From JAZNGX01 sp045576675 (lineage in GTDB: Bacteria; Bacillota; Clostridia; Monoglobales; Firm-18): a stretch of 43,689 bases of DNA. The position numbers and the translations under genes were made by a program. Below the pieces are notes generated by a model, which searched no databases, was not told the DNA's origin, and worked only from the letters and a program-made list of their open reading frames with translations. Below are positions 1 through 7,760 of this stretch, piece after piece; position 1 is the stretch's first letter, and each line of letters begins with the position of its first letter. The DNA is taken from the NCBI GenBank assembly GCA_045576675.1, contig JAZNGX010000072.1:1-43689 (forward strand). The letters are read 5' to 3'.

Positions 1-200
1 CCAAGTGTTCTTAAGGACACTTGGGCAGTTTTATTCGCCTTACGGCGAGTGCTATTGCTACGCAGTGATATTTGAACTTCGTTCAAGTGATATTGCCTTC
101 GGCAGTTTATGGCGAATTAAATATCACTGAAATCGTAAGATTTCAATACCACTTCCCCAAAGGGAAATATCACTCTGTGCGAAAAGCGCAGAATATCACT
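1..200. repeat. Array of short hairpins with GTGATAT/ATATCAC spacers
   Basis: Short stem-loops with different stem sequences follow one another: 1-24, 35-48, 56-64 (3-bp stem), 72-86, 94-104, 129-144, 153-166 and 175-191. Left of about position 116 they are separated by GTGATAT-like heptamers (49-55, 65-71, 87-93); right of it the spacer is inverted, ATATCAC (121-127, 145-152 imperfect, 167-173, 193-199). Bases 34-39 can also pair with 111-116. The two halves could therefore pair spacer to spacer, giving a ladder with hairpins on both sides. No reading frame covers it. The left edge is probably cut by the window. The function is unknown; it could be a repeat element, an RNA or a transcript 3' end. 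Confidence 0.6.
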
Positions 201-212
201 ATATAAAAAGTA

Positions 213-246
213 CTACCCGAAAAATCTCTTCTTCGGGTAGTTTTTT
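213..246 (+). terminator. Rho-independent terminator
   Basis: A perfect 9-bp stem (213-221 with 232-240) with a 10-nt loop is followed by six T residues. It ends rightward transcription coming through the hairpin array or from a gene left of the window. Confidence 0.75.
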
Positions 247-267
247 GTTTTATACTGTTACAAGCAG

Positions 268-294
268 GGAATTTGTGTGCCAAATTCCGTTTTT
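268..294 (+). terminator. Second terminator-like hairpin
   Basis: An 8-bp perfect stem (268-275 with 281-288) with a 5-nt loop is followed by G and five T residues. It may be a back-up terminator. The stretch 295-423 holds no convincing gene; a 42-codon frame at 376 with a good-looking ribosome binding site is noted among the rejected items. Confidence 0.5.
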
Positions 295-423
295 ATTAAA
301 GGTAACTGTCCTTAGGGAACCTGTTCCTTGTCTTCGTCTTATGTTAAATACACTCTCATCACGGAGGAGGGCAGTATGGGGGCAGCAATTCCAAATATAT
401 TTAAGGTATGTAAAAAACTGAGC

Positions 424-459
424 AAAAAAATAAAGCGTACTGCTTTTGCAGTACGCTTT
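424..459 (-). terminator. Terminator of the leftward peptide/secreted-protein unit
   Basis: A perfect 12-bp stem (432-443 with 448-459) carries a TTTT loop. Read on the minus strand it is followed by a T-rich tail (424-431). It lies 13 nt beyond the stop codon of the 41-residue peptide gene, so it closes that transcription unit. Confidence 0.8.
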
Positions 460-472
460 GATATTTGTTATA

Positions 473-598
473 TTATGAATTGTTGTTCATTACCCAGTAT
501 GTGATTGTATCACCGTCTGTAGTATAAGTAGGAGCAGCAACGCTGTCTTTTACTTTGATATCAACAACTTCAACAGTTGGCTTTTTGTATTCTTTCAT
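473..598 (-). CDS. 41-residue peptide, unknown function, RiPP-precursor-like
   Basis: This is a short frame starting at ATG 598 with an AAGGAG ribosome binding site 8 nt upstream. It begins 27 nt after the secreted-protein gene and ends just before a strong terminator, so it is probably the last gene of a two-gene unit. The peptide has a charged N-terminal half (MKEYKKPTVEVVDIK) and a polar Thr/Asp/Tyr-rich end (TYTTDGDTITYW, then VMNNNS). It has no signal peptide or cysteine. Its Y4-x-x-P7-x-V9 pattern resembles the leader motif that binds RRE domains in some lasso-type precursors. That resemblance is only suggestive, because no modification enzyme lies in the window. It could equally be an ordinary small cytosolic protein. 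Confidence 0.6.
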   Translation of the reverse strand: MKEYKKPTVEVVDIKVKDSVAAPTYTTDGDTITYWVMNNNS

Positions 599-625
599 TT
601 TATTCACTCCTTAACTTAATATTGA

Positions 626-1687
626 TTATTTAGAAATTATTGTACCGTATTTGTAAATACCTTTAGCTTTTACATATGTACGAGCTTTATAACCTGTCAT
701 TTCACCTTTAGCATCGATTACGTTGATACCCCAAGCGCCTTCGCTGTTTGAAGCGTGAGCCGTTAATACGTAAACACCATCAACATCTGCTACGAAGCTT
801 TCATCAGCGATATTTGCTGTTGTGAACAAGATACCAAATTCAACACCTTTAGCTTCAGCTTCAGGAGCTATTGTAGAGAACACTGAAACTTGCTTTGAAC
901 CTTCTTTAACACCCTTTGCTTCCAATTCAGCTGCAAGATCTGCGTTTTCAGGCTTTGTGTATGTTACAGGAGCTTCAAGATCTTCAGCTTTTAGGTCTTT
1001 AGTGATAACTGTTTCGTATGCGATTTCGTCTTCGCTATCTGTACCCCAGTTTGTATCAAAATCAAAGCTGTCTTCAGGAACTACAACCTTTGCAAAAGCA
1101 AGTGTTGAGTTAGCTGCGAATGCAAGTTCGAATGTTGCAACATTCTTTTCAACTGCTGCGTCGCTGTTTAATGTGTATGTATACTTTTCAGAACCTGTTA
1201 CATTAAATGAAACATTAGCATTAGGAGCAACGTAGATAACATCTGATGCATCAACTGTTACGCCAGCAGCTGTAACTGTAAGACCTTCTTCTACAGTAAC
1301 GTTAACTGTGTAATAACCTGCAACTTTTGTAGTAGCTGAATCTGTTTCACCAAAGTTAACTGCTTCACCGTCTGTACCAACGATAGCTGTTGCAGTTGAA
1401 ACATTAGCCATTTTTTCAGCAGCTACTGAATATGAGAAACTGAAAGCGCCGTTATCATCGGCTGTTGTCTGATCTACATAAAGAATAGTGTCTTTTGTAG
1501 GTTCTGCGTCTTTGTAAATAATGTGTGTTACTTCTTTACCTGCATCAGCTGTACCTGATGTAACAAGGCTTGCTTTACCTGTGCTGATGTCGTAAGTAAC
1601 TGTTGTGTTGTAAGAATTTGCAAATGCGGTTAAGGACATTGAACCTAGCATCATAACCGCTAACATGATGCATAATACTTTTTTCAT
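626..1687 (-). CDS. Secreted protein of unknown function with a C-terminal beta-rich domain
   Basis: The protein has 353 residues. It opens with a clear Sec signal peptide (MKKVLCIMLAVMMLGSMS, then LTAFANS, cleavage near residue 24), followed by a long Thr/Ala/Val/Asp/Glu-rich mature part with no cysteine, no LPxTG motif and no membrane anchor. The last 70 or so residues (GILFTTA, then YKARTYVKAKGIYKYGTI) look like the beta-sandwich that ends many clostridial surface and exported proteins; this is my inference from the pattern. The start at 1687 is chosen because the signal peptide begins there and GGGGGAGAG lies just upstream; a frame extension to 1744 adds 19 implausible residues. A promoter precedes it, and the 41-residue peptide follows in the same unit. 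No enzyme family was recognised. Confidence 0.8.
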   Translation of the reverse strand: MKKVLCIMLAVMMLGSMSLTAFANSYNTTVTYDISTGKASLVTSGTADAGKEVTHIIYKDAEPTKDTILYVDQTTADDNGAFSFSYSVAAEKMANVSTATAIVGTDGEAVNFGETDSATTKVAGYYTVNVTVEEGLTVTAAGVTVDASDVIYVAPNANVSFNVTGSEKYTYTLNSDAAVEKNVATFELAFAANSTLAFAKVVVPEDSFDFDTNWGTDSEDEIAYETVITKDLKAEDLEAPVTYTKPENADLAAELEAKGVKEGSKQVSVFSTIAPEAEAKGVEFGILFTTANIADESFVADVDGVYVLTAHASNSEGAWGINVIDAKGEMTGYKARTYVKAKGIYKYGTIISK

Positions 1688-1769
1688 AAAATACTCTCCC
1701 CCAATTTTTTTTGACTTTTTTGTTCCGGAGCCTCCCCGAAACATTCTCTTTCTATTTTTACATACATAT

Positions 1770-1798
1770 ATGATACATAATTTTCAAGAATTTGTCAA
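1770..1798 (-). promoter_or_regulatory. Sigma-A-type promoter for the secreted protein
   Basis: On the minus strand TTGACA (1793-1798) and TATCAT (1770-1775) are separated by 17 nt. This gives a leader of about 75 nt ahead of the start at 1687. Confidence 0.65.
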
Positions 1799-2016
1799 GA
1801 GAATTATTTATTTTCAATAAACAGTAATATACAATTATTTCTCTTTCTTTTAGTTAAAATGCACAAAGATTTTTTTACGTTAAAAAATACCATAAAAAAC
1901 GTTGCTTTTTCGGGGTTATATAACGTGCCGGGACGGTGATTTGCAGCTGTTTTATATAGTGCTTGATTATTAATGTAACAAATTTTTAAAAATATTAAAT
2001 TTTTTTTACAAAAGTA
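1799..2016. other. AT-rich spacer between divergent units
   Basis: This lies between the divergent promoters of the secreted-protein gene and the mra operon. It is very AT-rich and contains no frame with a credible start. A 10-bp palindrome, gttatataac, near 1915 is the only symmetric site that stood out. Confidence 0.5.
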
Positions 2017-2045
2017 TTGATTTTTTCGAAAAAATACATTATAAT
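2017..2045 (+). promoter_or_regulatory. Promoter of the mra (division and wall) operon
   Basis: TTGATT (2017-2022) and a consensus TATAAT (2040-2045) are separated by 17 nt. The spacer carries a 16-bp perfect palindrome of six T and six A around CG, with one extra A/T pair (2020-2035). The predicted transcript starts near 2052, directly at the GTGG repeats. Confidence 0.8.
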
Positions 2046-2054
2046 AAAAATCAA

Positions 2055-2080
2055 GTGGTGGAATTGTGGTTTTTTGTGGT
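2055..2080 (+). promoter_or_regulatory. Likely MraZ operator: three GTGGT direct repeats
   Basis: GTGGT occurs at 2055-2059, 2066-2070 and 2076-2080, a spacing of 11 and 10 nt, about one helical turn. MraZ proteins bind short G-rich direct repeats spaced about 10 nt apart just downstream of their own promoter, which is exactly this position. A further GTGGAG lies at 2103-2108 but overlaps the ribosome binding site. Confidence 0.6.
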
Positions 2081-2117
2081 TTTTATTCCCAAAAATGAGA
2101 TGGTGGAGGTGAACGCA

Positions 2118-2543
2118 GTGCTTACAGGTGAATATCAACATAATATAGACGCAAAAGGCAGAATGATAGTGCCTGTTAAACTGCGTGAAGAGCTGGGCGA
2201 TACGTTTGTTATTACAAAGGGGCTGGACGGCTGCTTGTTTGCTTTGCCTATGCCTGAATGGGAAAAGCTTGATAATGAATTGCGTGACAAACCAATTTCC
2301 ACAAGCCGAAAAATTAAACGATTCTTTTATGCGAGCAAAACAGATTGCGAAATTGATGGTAACGGAAGAATACTTATTCCGCAGCCGTTAAGAGAATTTG
2401 CACAGATAGAAAAAGAAGTTGTAGTTGTTGGTGTTTCAACACGAGTTGAAATATGGAGCAAGGAAAACTGGGATAAAGAAAATGCAATGTTTGTTGATAA
2501 TTCTGACGAGGTTGCATTGCAGATGGAAGAGCTGGGAATATGA
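2118..2543 (+). CDS. mraZ: Transcriptional regulator MraZ
   Basis: This is a 141-residue protein made of two SpoVT/AbrB-like halves, each with the family's DxxGR signature: DAKGRMIVP near residue 13 and DGNGRILIP near residue 83. MraZ forms a ring, binds direct repeats upstream of its operon and represses it. The GTG at 2118 is chosen because GGAGGTG lies 5 nt upstream and the protein then begins LTGEYQHNIDAKGR, as the family does; an in-frame start at 2055 would add 21 atypical residues and overlap the operator. The stop overlaps the rsmH start by 4 nt (ATGA), which suggests coupled translation. It is the first gene of the operon it probably controls. Confidence 0.95.
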   Translation: MLTGEYQHNIDAKGRMIVPVKLREELGDTFVITKGLDGCLFALPMPEWEKLDNELRDKPISTSRKIKRFFYASKTDCEIDGNGRILIPQPLREFAQIEKEVVVVGVSTRVEIWSKENWDKENAMFVDNSDEVALQMEELGI

Positions 2544-3460
2544 CGGAGTTTAAGTTTCATCACATACCTGTTATGCTTAACGAATGCATCGATGGTTTGG
2601 ATATTAAAAAAGACGGAATTTATGTTGACGGAACGCTTGGCGGATGCGGTCATTCAAAGCATATAGTGAAAAACGGCGGTAAGGTTATCGGAATAGACCG
2701 TGATATGACAGCGATAAAAAATGCGGCAAACATATTGCCTGAAGCTATAACTGTTCACGATAATTACAGCAACATAAAAAATATTCTTAACAATTTAAAT
2801 ATAGATAGTATTGACGGAGCATTGCTTGATTTGGGCGTGTCATCATATCAGCTAGACACTCCTGAAAGAGGCTTTAGTTATCGTTATGATGCACCGCTTG
2901 ATATGCGTATGGATACTTCAAAAGGTGTTACTGCCTATGATGTAGTTAATGAATATTCAAAGGAAGAGCTTGAAAGTATATTTTTCAGATATGGTGAGGA
3001 ACAATATTCACGTTCTATTGCGGCAAGAATTGATGAACGCCGCAGGTTTTCGCCAATTAAAACTACTCTTGAGCTTGCAGATATTATAAAGTATGCTATT
3101 CCGCCAAAAGCAAGGCGAGATAAGCATCCTGCAAAAAAGGTGTTTCAGGCAATAAGAATTGAAGTTAATGGTGAGCTTGAGGTGCTTGGACAGACTGTTG
3201 AGGATTTTTGTGAGGTGTTAAAGCCAGGAGGCAGACTTGCAATAATAACCTTTCATTCTTTAGAAGACAGAGCAATAAAAAACACATTCAATAAGCTTGC
3301 AAAGGGCTGTGTTTGTCCGCCTGATTTTCCGATTTGCGTATGCGGCAACAAGCCGAAGGCGGAATTGCTTTCAAGAAAACCTGTATTACCTTCAAAAGAA
3401 GAACTTGAAATCAATCCGAGGTCAGCCAGTGCAAAGCTAAGGATATTAATTAAGAAATAA
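2540..3460 (+). CDS. rsmH: 16S rRNA (cytosine1402-N4)-methyltransferase RsmH
   Basis: This SAM-dependent enzyme methylates N4 of C1402 in the decoding centre of 16S rRNA. The 306 residues show the family order: an N-terminal HIPVMLNE motif, the SAM-binding segment YVDGTLGGCGHS, GIDRD ending strand 2, the LLDLGVSSYQLD catalytic region, an inserted helical domain with AIRIEVNGEL, and the C-terminal FHSLEDR motif. It overlaps mraZ by 4 nt and is followed 23 nt later by ftsL, the standard mra order. Length is normal and nothing appears to be missing. Confidence 0.96.
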   Translation: MTEFKFHHIPVMLNECIDGLDIKKDGIYVDGTLGGCGHSKHIVKNGGKVIGIDRDMTAIKNAANILPEAITVHDNYSNIKNILNNLNIDSIDGALLDLGVSSYQLDTPERGFSYRYDAPLDMRMDTSKGVTAYDVVNEYSKEELESIFFRYGEEQYSRSIAARIDERRRFSPIKTTLELADIIKYAIPPKARRDKHPAKKVFQAIRIEVNGELEVLGQTVEDFCEVLKPGGRLAIITFHSLEDRAIKNTFNKLAKGCVCPPDFPICVCGNKPKAELLSRKPVLPSKEELEINPRSASAKLRILIKK

Positions 3461-3483
3461 AAATTTTTACGGAGGAAAAGCGT

Positions 3484-3954
3484 ATGTATTATCCTACACG
3501 GGGTACAAGTGCATATAAGCCTGAGATCGTTGTTCCGCAACGTGAGTTAAAAAAAGCGGTTAACAATCAAAAATTACGCAAAAAGGCAAAGTCACAAAGA
3601 TTTTATGCAATGGTTGCTATTGCAACAATGTTTTTGCTTGTGTTTGCTTATCTTTCAAGAAGTGTACATATATATGGTCAGCGTGATGAAATTGCTCAGA
3701 AAACCGAACAGCTTGAAAACCTTAGAATGGCAAACGACCAGTTGAACGTGGAAATCAAGAGCTTGACTGACAGTTCAAGAATAGAGCAATACGCTTCTGA
3801 ACACCTTAATCTTAAAAAAATGGACTCTAATCAGATTGTATATCTTGACCAGACAACAGAAGACAATATGCAAAGGATAACAAAAAACAACGGCAACGGT
3901 ATTTTTAAAGGAATTTTCGGATTATTCGCAGGAGTTGTGGAATATTTGCGATAA
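3484..3954 (+). CDS. ftsL: Cell division protein FtsL
   Basis: This is a 156-residue bitopic membrane protein. A basic N-terminal tail of about 40 residues precedes one membrane segment (AMVAIATMFLLVFAYL, about residues 41-58). A coiled-coil stretch follows (EIAQKTEQLENLRMANDQLN) and then a short external tail. FtsL works with DivIC/FtsB and the FtsW-FtsI synthase pair at the septum. Identification rests on topology and position between rsmH and the class B penicillin-binding protein, since FtsL sequences diverge strongly. The ribosome binding site is GGAGG, 7 nt before the ATG. Confidence 0.88.
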   Translation: MYYPTRGTSAYKPEIVVPQRELKKAVNNQKLRKKAKSQRFYAMVAIATMFLLVFAYLSRSVHIYGQRDEIAQKTEQLENLRMANDQLNVEIKSLTDSSRIEQYASEHLNLKKMDSNQIVYLDQTTEDNMQRITKNNGNGIFKGIFGLFAGVVEYLR

Positions 3955-4105
3955 TTGAAAAATAAATATGAATTATGTAATATATTGTAAATATGGTATA
4001 AGGGGGAATATCCTCTTATACTATTTTCGCTTTATAATATAGTATAAAATTTGTCGAAAGGGGAAGGGCTAAAGCTAATTCGGCTTTAAAACCTGTGGAG
4101 CTGCT

Positions 4106-6343
4106 ATGGCTGAAAATCACAAAAACAGCAAAAGAAAATCTATGACAAAGCTCAGTAAAAAGCGTGCGGTTATGGTAGGCTGGATTTTTATTGCGCTTTT
4201 GTTTGCCCTTGTTATAAGACTTGGTCATTTGCAGATTGTTCGTGGTGAGGAGCTGCGTAAGGCTGCTGCAGAACAGCAGGCAGGCGACCGTATGATAAGG
4301 TCAAAACGTGGTGATATACTTGACAGAAATGGTACACAGCTTGCGGTTTCGGCATCTGTTGAAACGATATCCGCTTCGCCTAAAATTGTTAAATCAAACA
4401 AAGATAACATATCGGTTGAAGAAGTGGCAAGTGGCTTAAGCCAGATACTTGAGCTTGATTATGATAGAGTTTATAAGCATCTTACTGCCAACACAGAATA
4501 TGAAAATCTAAAATCCAAGGTAGATAAAGAAACAGCCGATAAAGTACGAAGGTTTATAAATACCAACGACGTAATCGGAATTCAGATAGATCAGGATACA
4601 AAACGTTTTTATCCGTACGGAAATTTTGCCTCACACATAATTGGTACAACAGGCACTGATAATCAGGGCTTAAGCGGAATTGAAATGATGTACGACAAAT
4701 ATCTCAAAGGCTCACCGGGGCGTGTTATAACAGCGAAAACAGGCGGTGGTAAGGATATGCCGTTTGAGTATGAGAGAATGATTGACCCTACAGATGGCCT
4801 TAATGTTGTGCTTACAATAGACGAGTCTATTCAGCGTTTTGCGGAGAAACACCTTGAAACCGCAGTGCTTGAAAACAAGCTTGGTAACGGTGCTGCCTGC
4901 ATAGTTATGGAGGTAAAAACGGGCAATATACTGGCGATGACAACAAAGCCTGATTTTGACTTGAACAAGGCGTTTGAAATACAGGAGCCTGAAACTGCCG
5001 AAAAGCTAAAAGAGCTTGAAGGTGACGAATGGCTTGAGCTTTACAATCAATCATTGCAAAAACAGTGGCGAAATAAAGCTGTATCAGATACATACGAGCC
5101 GGGTTCTACTTTCAAAATTTTCACAATGGCAATGGCGTTGGAAGAAAAAACAAACAATCTTAATGATATGTTTTATTGCGGTGGCTCAAAGAGAGTTGGT
5201 GACAGAACAATAAGATGCTGGAAGGCGGGCGGTCACGGACAGCAAACATTTGTGCAGGCGGCTCAGAATTCCTGTAATCCGGCGTTTATTGACATTGGTG
5301 CAAATATCGGTGCAGAAAAGTTTTATAATTATTTTCAGGGCTTTGGCTTTATGAGAATGACTGGTATTGACCTTGCCGGAGAGGCCTTGGGACTGTTTCA
5401 TCAGCGTTCTAATTTCCACGAAATTCAGCTTGCAACCTCATCTTTCGGTCAGACCTTTAACGTAACACCATTGCAGATGATAACTGCGGTAAGTGCGGTT
5501 GCAAACGGCGGAAAGCTTATGCAGCCCAAGGTTGTAAAACAGCTTACAGACAGTGATGGAAACGTGGTTACAAATTACGAGGATGTTGTGGTAAGACAGA
5601 TTATATCGGAGGAAACCTGTAAAACACTTTGCGACATATTGGAATCAGTTGTTTCTGAAGGTGGTGGTTCCGGTACATACATAAAAGGCTATCGTGTTGC
5701 AGGAAAAACAGGTACTGCCGAAAAAGTGCCGAGAGGAACAGGAAAATACGTATCGTCCTTTATAGGCTTTGCACCGGCAGATGACCCACAGATTGCAGTT
5801 CTGGTTATGCTTGATGAACCTAACGGTCACGCATATTACGGTGGCGTAATTGCTACTCCGGTTGCAAGAAACATCTTTGAAGATACCCTTAATTATTTAA
5901 ATGTTGAGGCGGCATACACGCCTGAAGAATTGCTTACCTTGGAATCAACAGTACCGAATGTTACCGGCAAAACTGTTGAGGATGCAAAAAGAGCAATTGA
6001 AGCAAGTGGTTTAAAATGTAAAATAGACGGCGATGGAGAAACTGTTCTTAATCAAATTCCAAAAGGAGGAATTAAAGTTAATCAATCGTCAACAATAATG
6101 TTGTACACTACTGAAAATCAGGAGCCTGCACTTACTACAGTGCCAAACGTGCTTAACTGTTCGGCAACAAAAGCGTCAGAACTGATTTCTCAGGCAAATC
6201 TTAATATAAACATTGTTGGTGCGGGAGCAAATCCAAGTCAGAACAGTGTTGTGTCTTATAAGCAGGACCCTGCCGCAGGCACACAGGTTGAAATAGGCAG
6301 GATAGTAACGGTAGAATTTAAAAATTTGGAAGCAGGGGAGTGA
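4106..6343 (+). CDS. ftsI: Class B penicillin-binding protein with two PASTA domains (FtsI/SpoVD type)
   Basis: This septal transpeptidase cross-links peptidoglycan outside the membrane. In the 745 residues I see a cytosolic basic tail, one membrane anchor (about 22-40), a PBP dimerisation domain, and a transpeptidase domain with the active-site Ser334 in GSTFK, SCN at 389-391 and KTG at 534-536. Two C-terminal PASTA repeats follow at about 614-670 and 678-741. Two PASTA repeats match the vegetative PBP2B type more than SpoVD, which usually has one. Only one such gene is in this operon, so a sporulation role cannot be excluded. The start has GGAG 5 nt upstream. The 151-nt gap after ftsL contains no recognisable gene. 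Confidence 0.93.
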   Translation: MAENHKNSKRKSMTKLSKKRAVMVGWIFIALLFALVIRLGHLQIVRGEELRKAAAEQQAGDRMIRSKRGDILDRNGTQLAVSASVETISASPKIVKSNKDNISVEEVASGLSQILELDYDRVYKHLTANTEYENLKSKVDKETADKVRRFINTNDVIGIQIDQDTKRFYPYGNFASHIIGTTGTDNQGLSGIEMMYDKYLKGSPGRVITAKTGGGKDMPFEYERMIDPTDGLNVVLTIDESIQRFAEKHLETAVLENKLGNGAACIVMEVKTGNILAMTTKPDFDLNKAFEIQEPETAEKLKELEGDEWLELYNQSLQKQWRNKAVSDTYEPGSTFKIFTMAMALEEKTNNLNDMFYCGGSKRVGDRTIRCWKAGGHGQQTFVQAAQNSCNPAFIDIGANIGAEKFYNYFQGFGFMRMTGIDLAGEALGLFHQRSNFHEIQLATSSFGQTFNVTPLQMITAVSAVANGGKLMQPKVVKQLTDSDGNVVTNYEDVVVRQIISEETCKTLCDILESVVSEGGGSGTYIKGYRVAGKTGTAEKVPRGTGKYVSSFIGFAPADDPQIAVLVMLDEPNGHAYYGGVIATPVARNIFEDTLNYLNVEAAYTPEELLTLESTVPNVTGKTVEDAKRAIEASGLKCKIDGDGETVLNQIPKGGIKVNQSSTIMLYTTENQEPALTTVPNVLNCSATKASELISQANLNINIVGAGANPSQNSVVSYKQDPAAGTQVEIGRIVTVEFKNLEAGE

Positions 6344-6348
6344 TAACC

Positions 6349-7746
6349 GTGAACATTAACAAGCTTGTTAAAACTGATTTAGACATAGAGGTTACGGGGA
6401 TATGCTGCAATTCTGCTCTTGCACAGGCAGGAGACGTTTTTGTGGCAGTAACCGGATTTAGTACAGACGGCCATAAGTATGCTGCTGATGCACAGAAAAA
6501 AGGTGCGGTTTGCGTTGTGGCAGAACACGATATTGAAGATGTTACGATACCGGTTATAGTTGTTGAAAACACAAGAGTTGAAATAGCAAAAATGGCTCAT
6601 ATGTTTTACAACCACCCCACACACAGCTTTAAGCTTATCGGGGTTACAGGAACTAACGGTAAAACAACTGTGACATATCTTGTTAAGGCTATTCTGGAGG
6701 CTGCCGGCGAAAAGGTCGGACTTATCGGAACAAATCAGAATATGATTGGTGATGAGGTTTTTGCTACAGAACGTACAACTCCTGATTCTCTTGAGCTTGT
6801 ACAGCTTTTTGACAGAATGGCAAAAGCAAATTGCACATATGTTGTTATGGAGGTTTCGTCACATTCGCTTGAACTAAACAGAGTGCATGGCTGCGAGTTT
6901 GAAGTAAGCGCATTTACAAATTTCACGCAGGATCATCTTGATTTTCACAAAACAATGGAAAATTATCTTATGGCAAAGGCAAAGCTTTTCAAGGTGTGCA
7001 ATAAGGCTGTTATTAATATAGATGACGATGGAGGAAAACGTGTTTCTCAGGATATTGCGTGCAGTAAAATTACTTACGGTACTGTTGATGCTGATATAAC
7101 TGCAACTGAAATCAGTCAGTTCTCAAACGGTGTTGAATTTGTATGCCTTGGTGAAAAATTCAGAATTAACATTCCGGGGATGTTTTCGGTTTACAATGCT
7201 CTTGCGGCAATTTCAATATGTAAGGCACTGGGTGTTGAGCTTACGTTGATACGTGACACTCTTGCCAAGGCAAATGGTGTGAAGGGTCGCTTTGAGGTGT
7301 ATCCTACAAATGGTGATTATACTGTTATAATCGACTATGCACATTCACCTGACGGACTTCAAAATGTGCTTGAAACAATTAAAGGCTTCGCAAAAGGCAG
7401 AATTGTGGCACTTTTTGGTTGCGGTGGTGACAGAGATGCAAAAAAACGCCCGCTTATGGGTAAAATTGCAGGCGAGCTTGCTGATTTTTGCATAATTACA
7501 TCAGATAATCCGCGTTCTGAAGAGCCTGCGGCAATAATCCGTGATATACTTTCAGGAATGGAAAACGCCACAGCAGAATACGTGGTTGTTGAAAACAGAC
7601 ACGATGCAATCGAATATGCAATAAAGAATGCACAAAAAGGTGATGTTATCCTGCTCGCAGGCAAGGGGCATGAAACATATCAAATATTAAATGAAGGTAC
7701 TATACACTTTGATGAAAGGGAAGTTCTTGCCAAGTTTATCAAATAA
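6349..7746 (+). CDS. murE: UDP-MurNAc-tripeptide synthetase MurE (meso-diaminopimelate adding)
   Basis: This cytosolic Mur ligase adds the third stem residue to UDP-MurNAc-L-Ala-D-Glu. The 465 residues include the ATP loop GVTGTNGKTT near residue 98, the central ligase region and a C-terminal domain with DNPR at 386-389. DNPR is the known signature for meso-diaminopimelate rather than lysine, so the wall should be of the mDAP type. I choose GTG 6349 because GGGGAG ends at 6339, a normal distance; the in-frame GTG at 6340 touches that site directly. The gene starts 5 nt after the ftsI stop. Confidence 0.95.
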   Translation: MNINKLVKTDLDIEVTGICCNSALAQAGDVFVAVTGFSTDGHKYAADAQKKGAVCVVAEHDIEDVTIPVIVVENTRVEIAKMAHMFYNHPTHSFKLIGVTGTNGKTTVTYLVKAILEAAGEKVGLIGTNQNMIGDEVFATERTTPDSLELVQLFDRMAKANCTYVVMEVSSHSLELNRVHGCEFEVSAFTNFTQDHLDFHKTMENYLMAKAKLFKVCNKAVINIDDDGGKRVSQDIACSKITYGTVDADITATEISQFSNGVEFVCLGEKFRINIPGMFSVYNALAAISICKALGVELTLIRDTLAKANGVKGRFEVYPTNGDYTVIIDYAHSPDGLQNVLETIKGFAKGRIVALFGCGGDRDAKKRPLMGKIAGELADFCIITSDNPRSEEPAAIIRDILSGMENATAEYVVVENRHDAIEYAIKNAQKGDVILLAGKGHETYQILNEGTIHFDEREVLAKFIK

Positions 7747-7760
7747 ATGAGGTGTTTTTG

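Noticed and set aside
1..200. CRISPR array
   Set aside because: The repeated units are only 7 nt and the pieces between them are palindromic hairpins of varying length, unlike 23-40 nt repeats with unique spacers; no cas gene is near.
376..504. 42-codon plus-strand frame with an excellent GGAGGAGGG site before ATG 376
   Set aside because: Its second half runs through the perfect minus-strand terminator hairpin at 432-459 and through the end of the 41-residue peptide gene. The protein has no recognisable pattern, so it is likely fortuitous or a decayed remnant.
822..1235. 137-codon frame opposite the secreted-protein gene
   Set aside because: It is a mirror of the coding strand with no ribosome binding site; the opposite frame has a signal peptide, promoter and terminator.
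3955..4105. Terminator or promoter separating ftsL from ftsI
   Set aside because: Short imperfect hairpins are present, but none has a T run after it and no convincing -35/-10 pair with proper spacing was found.
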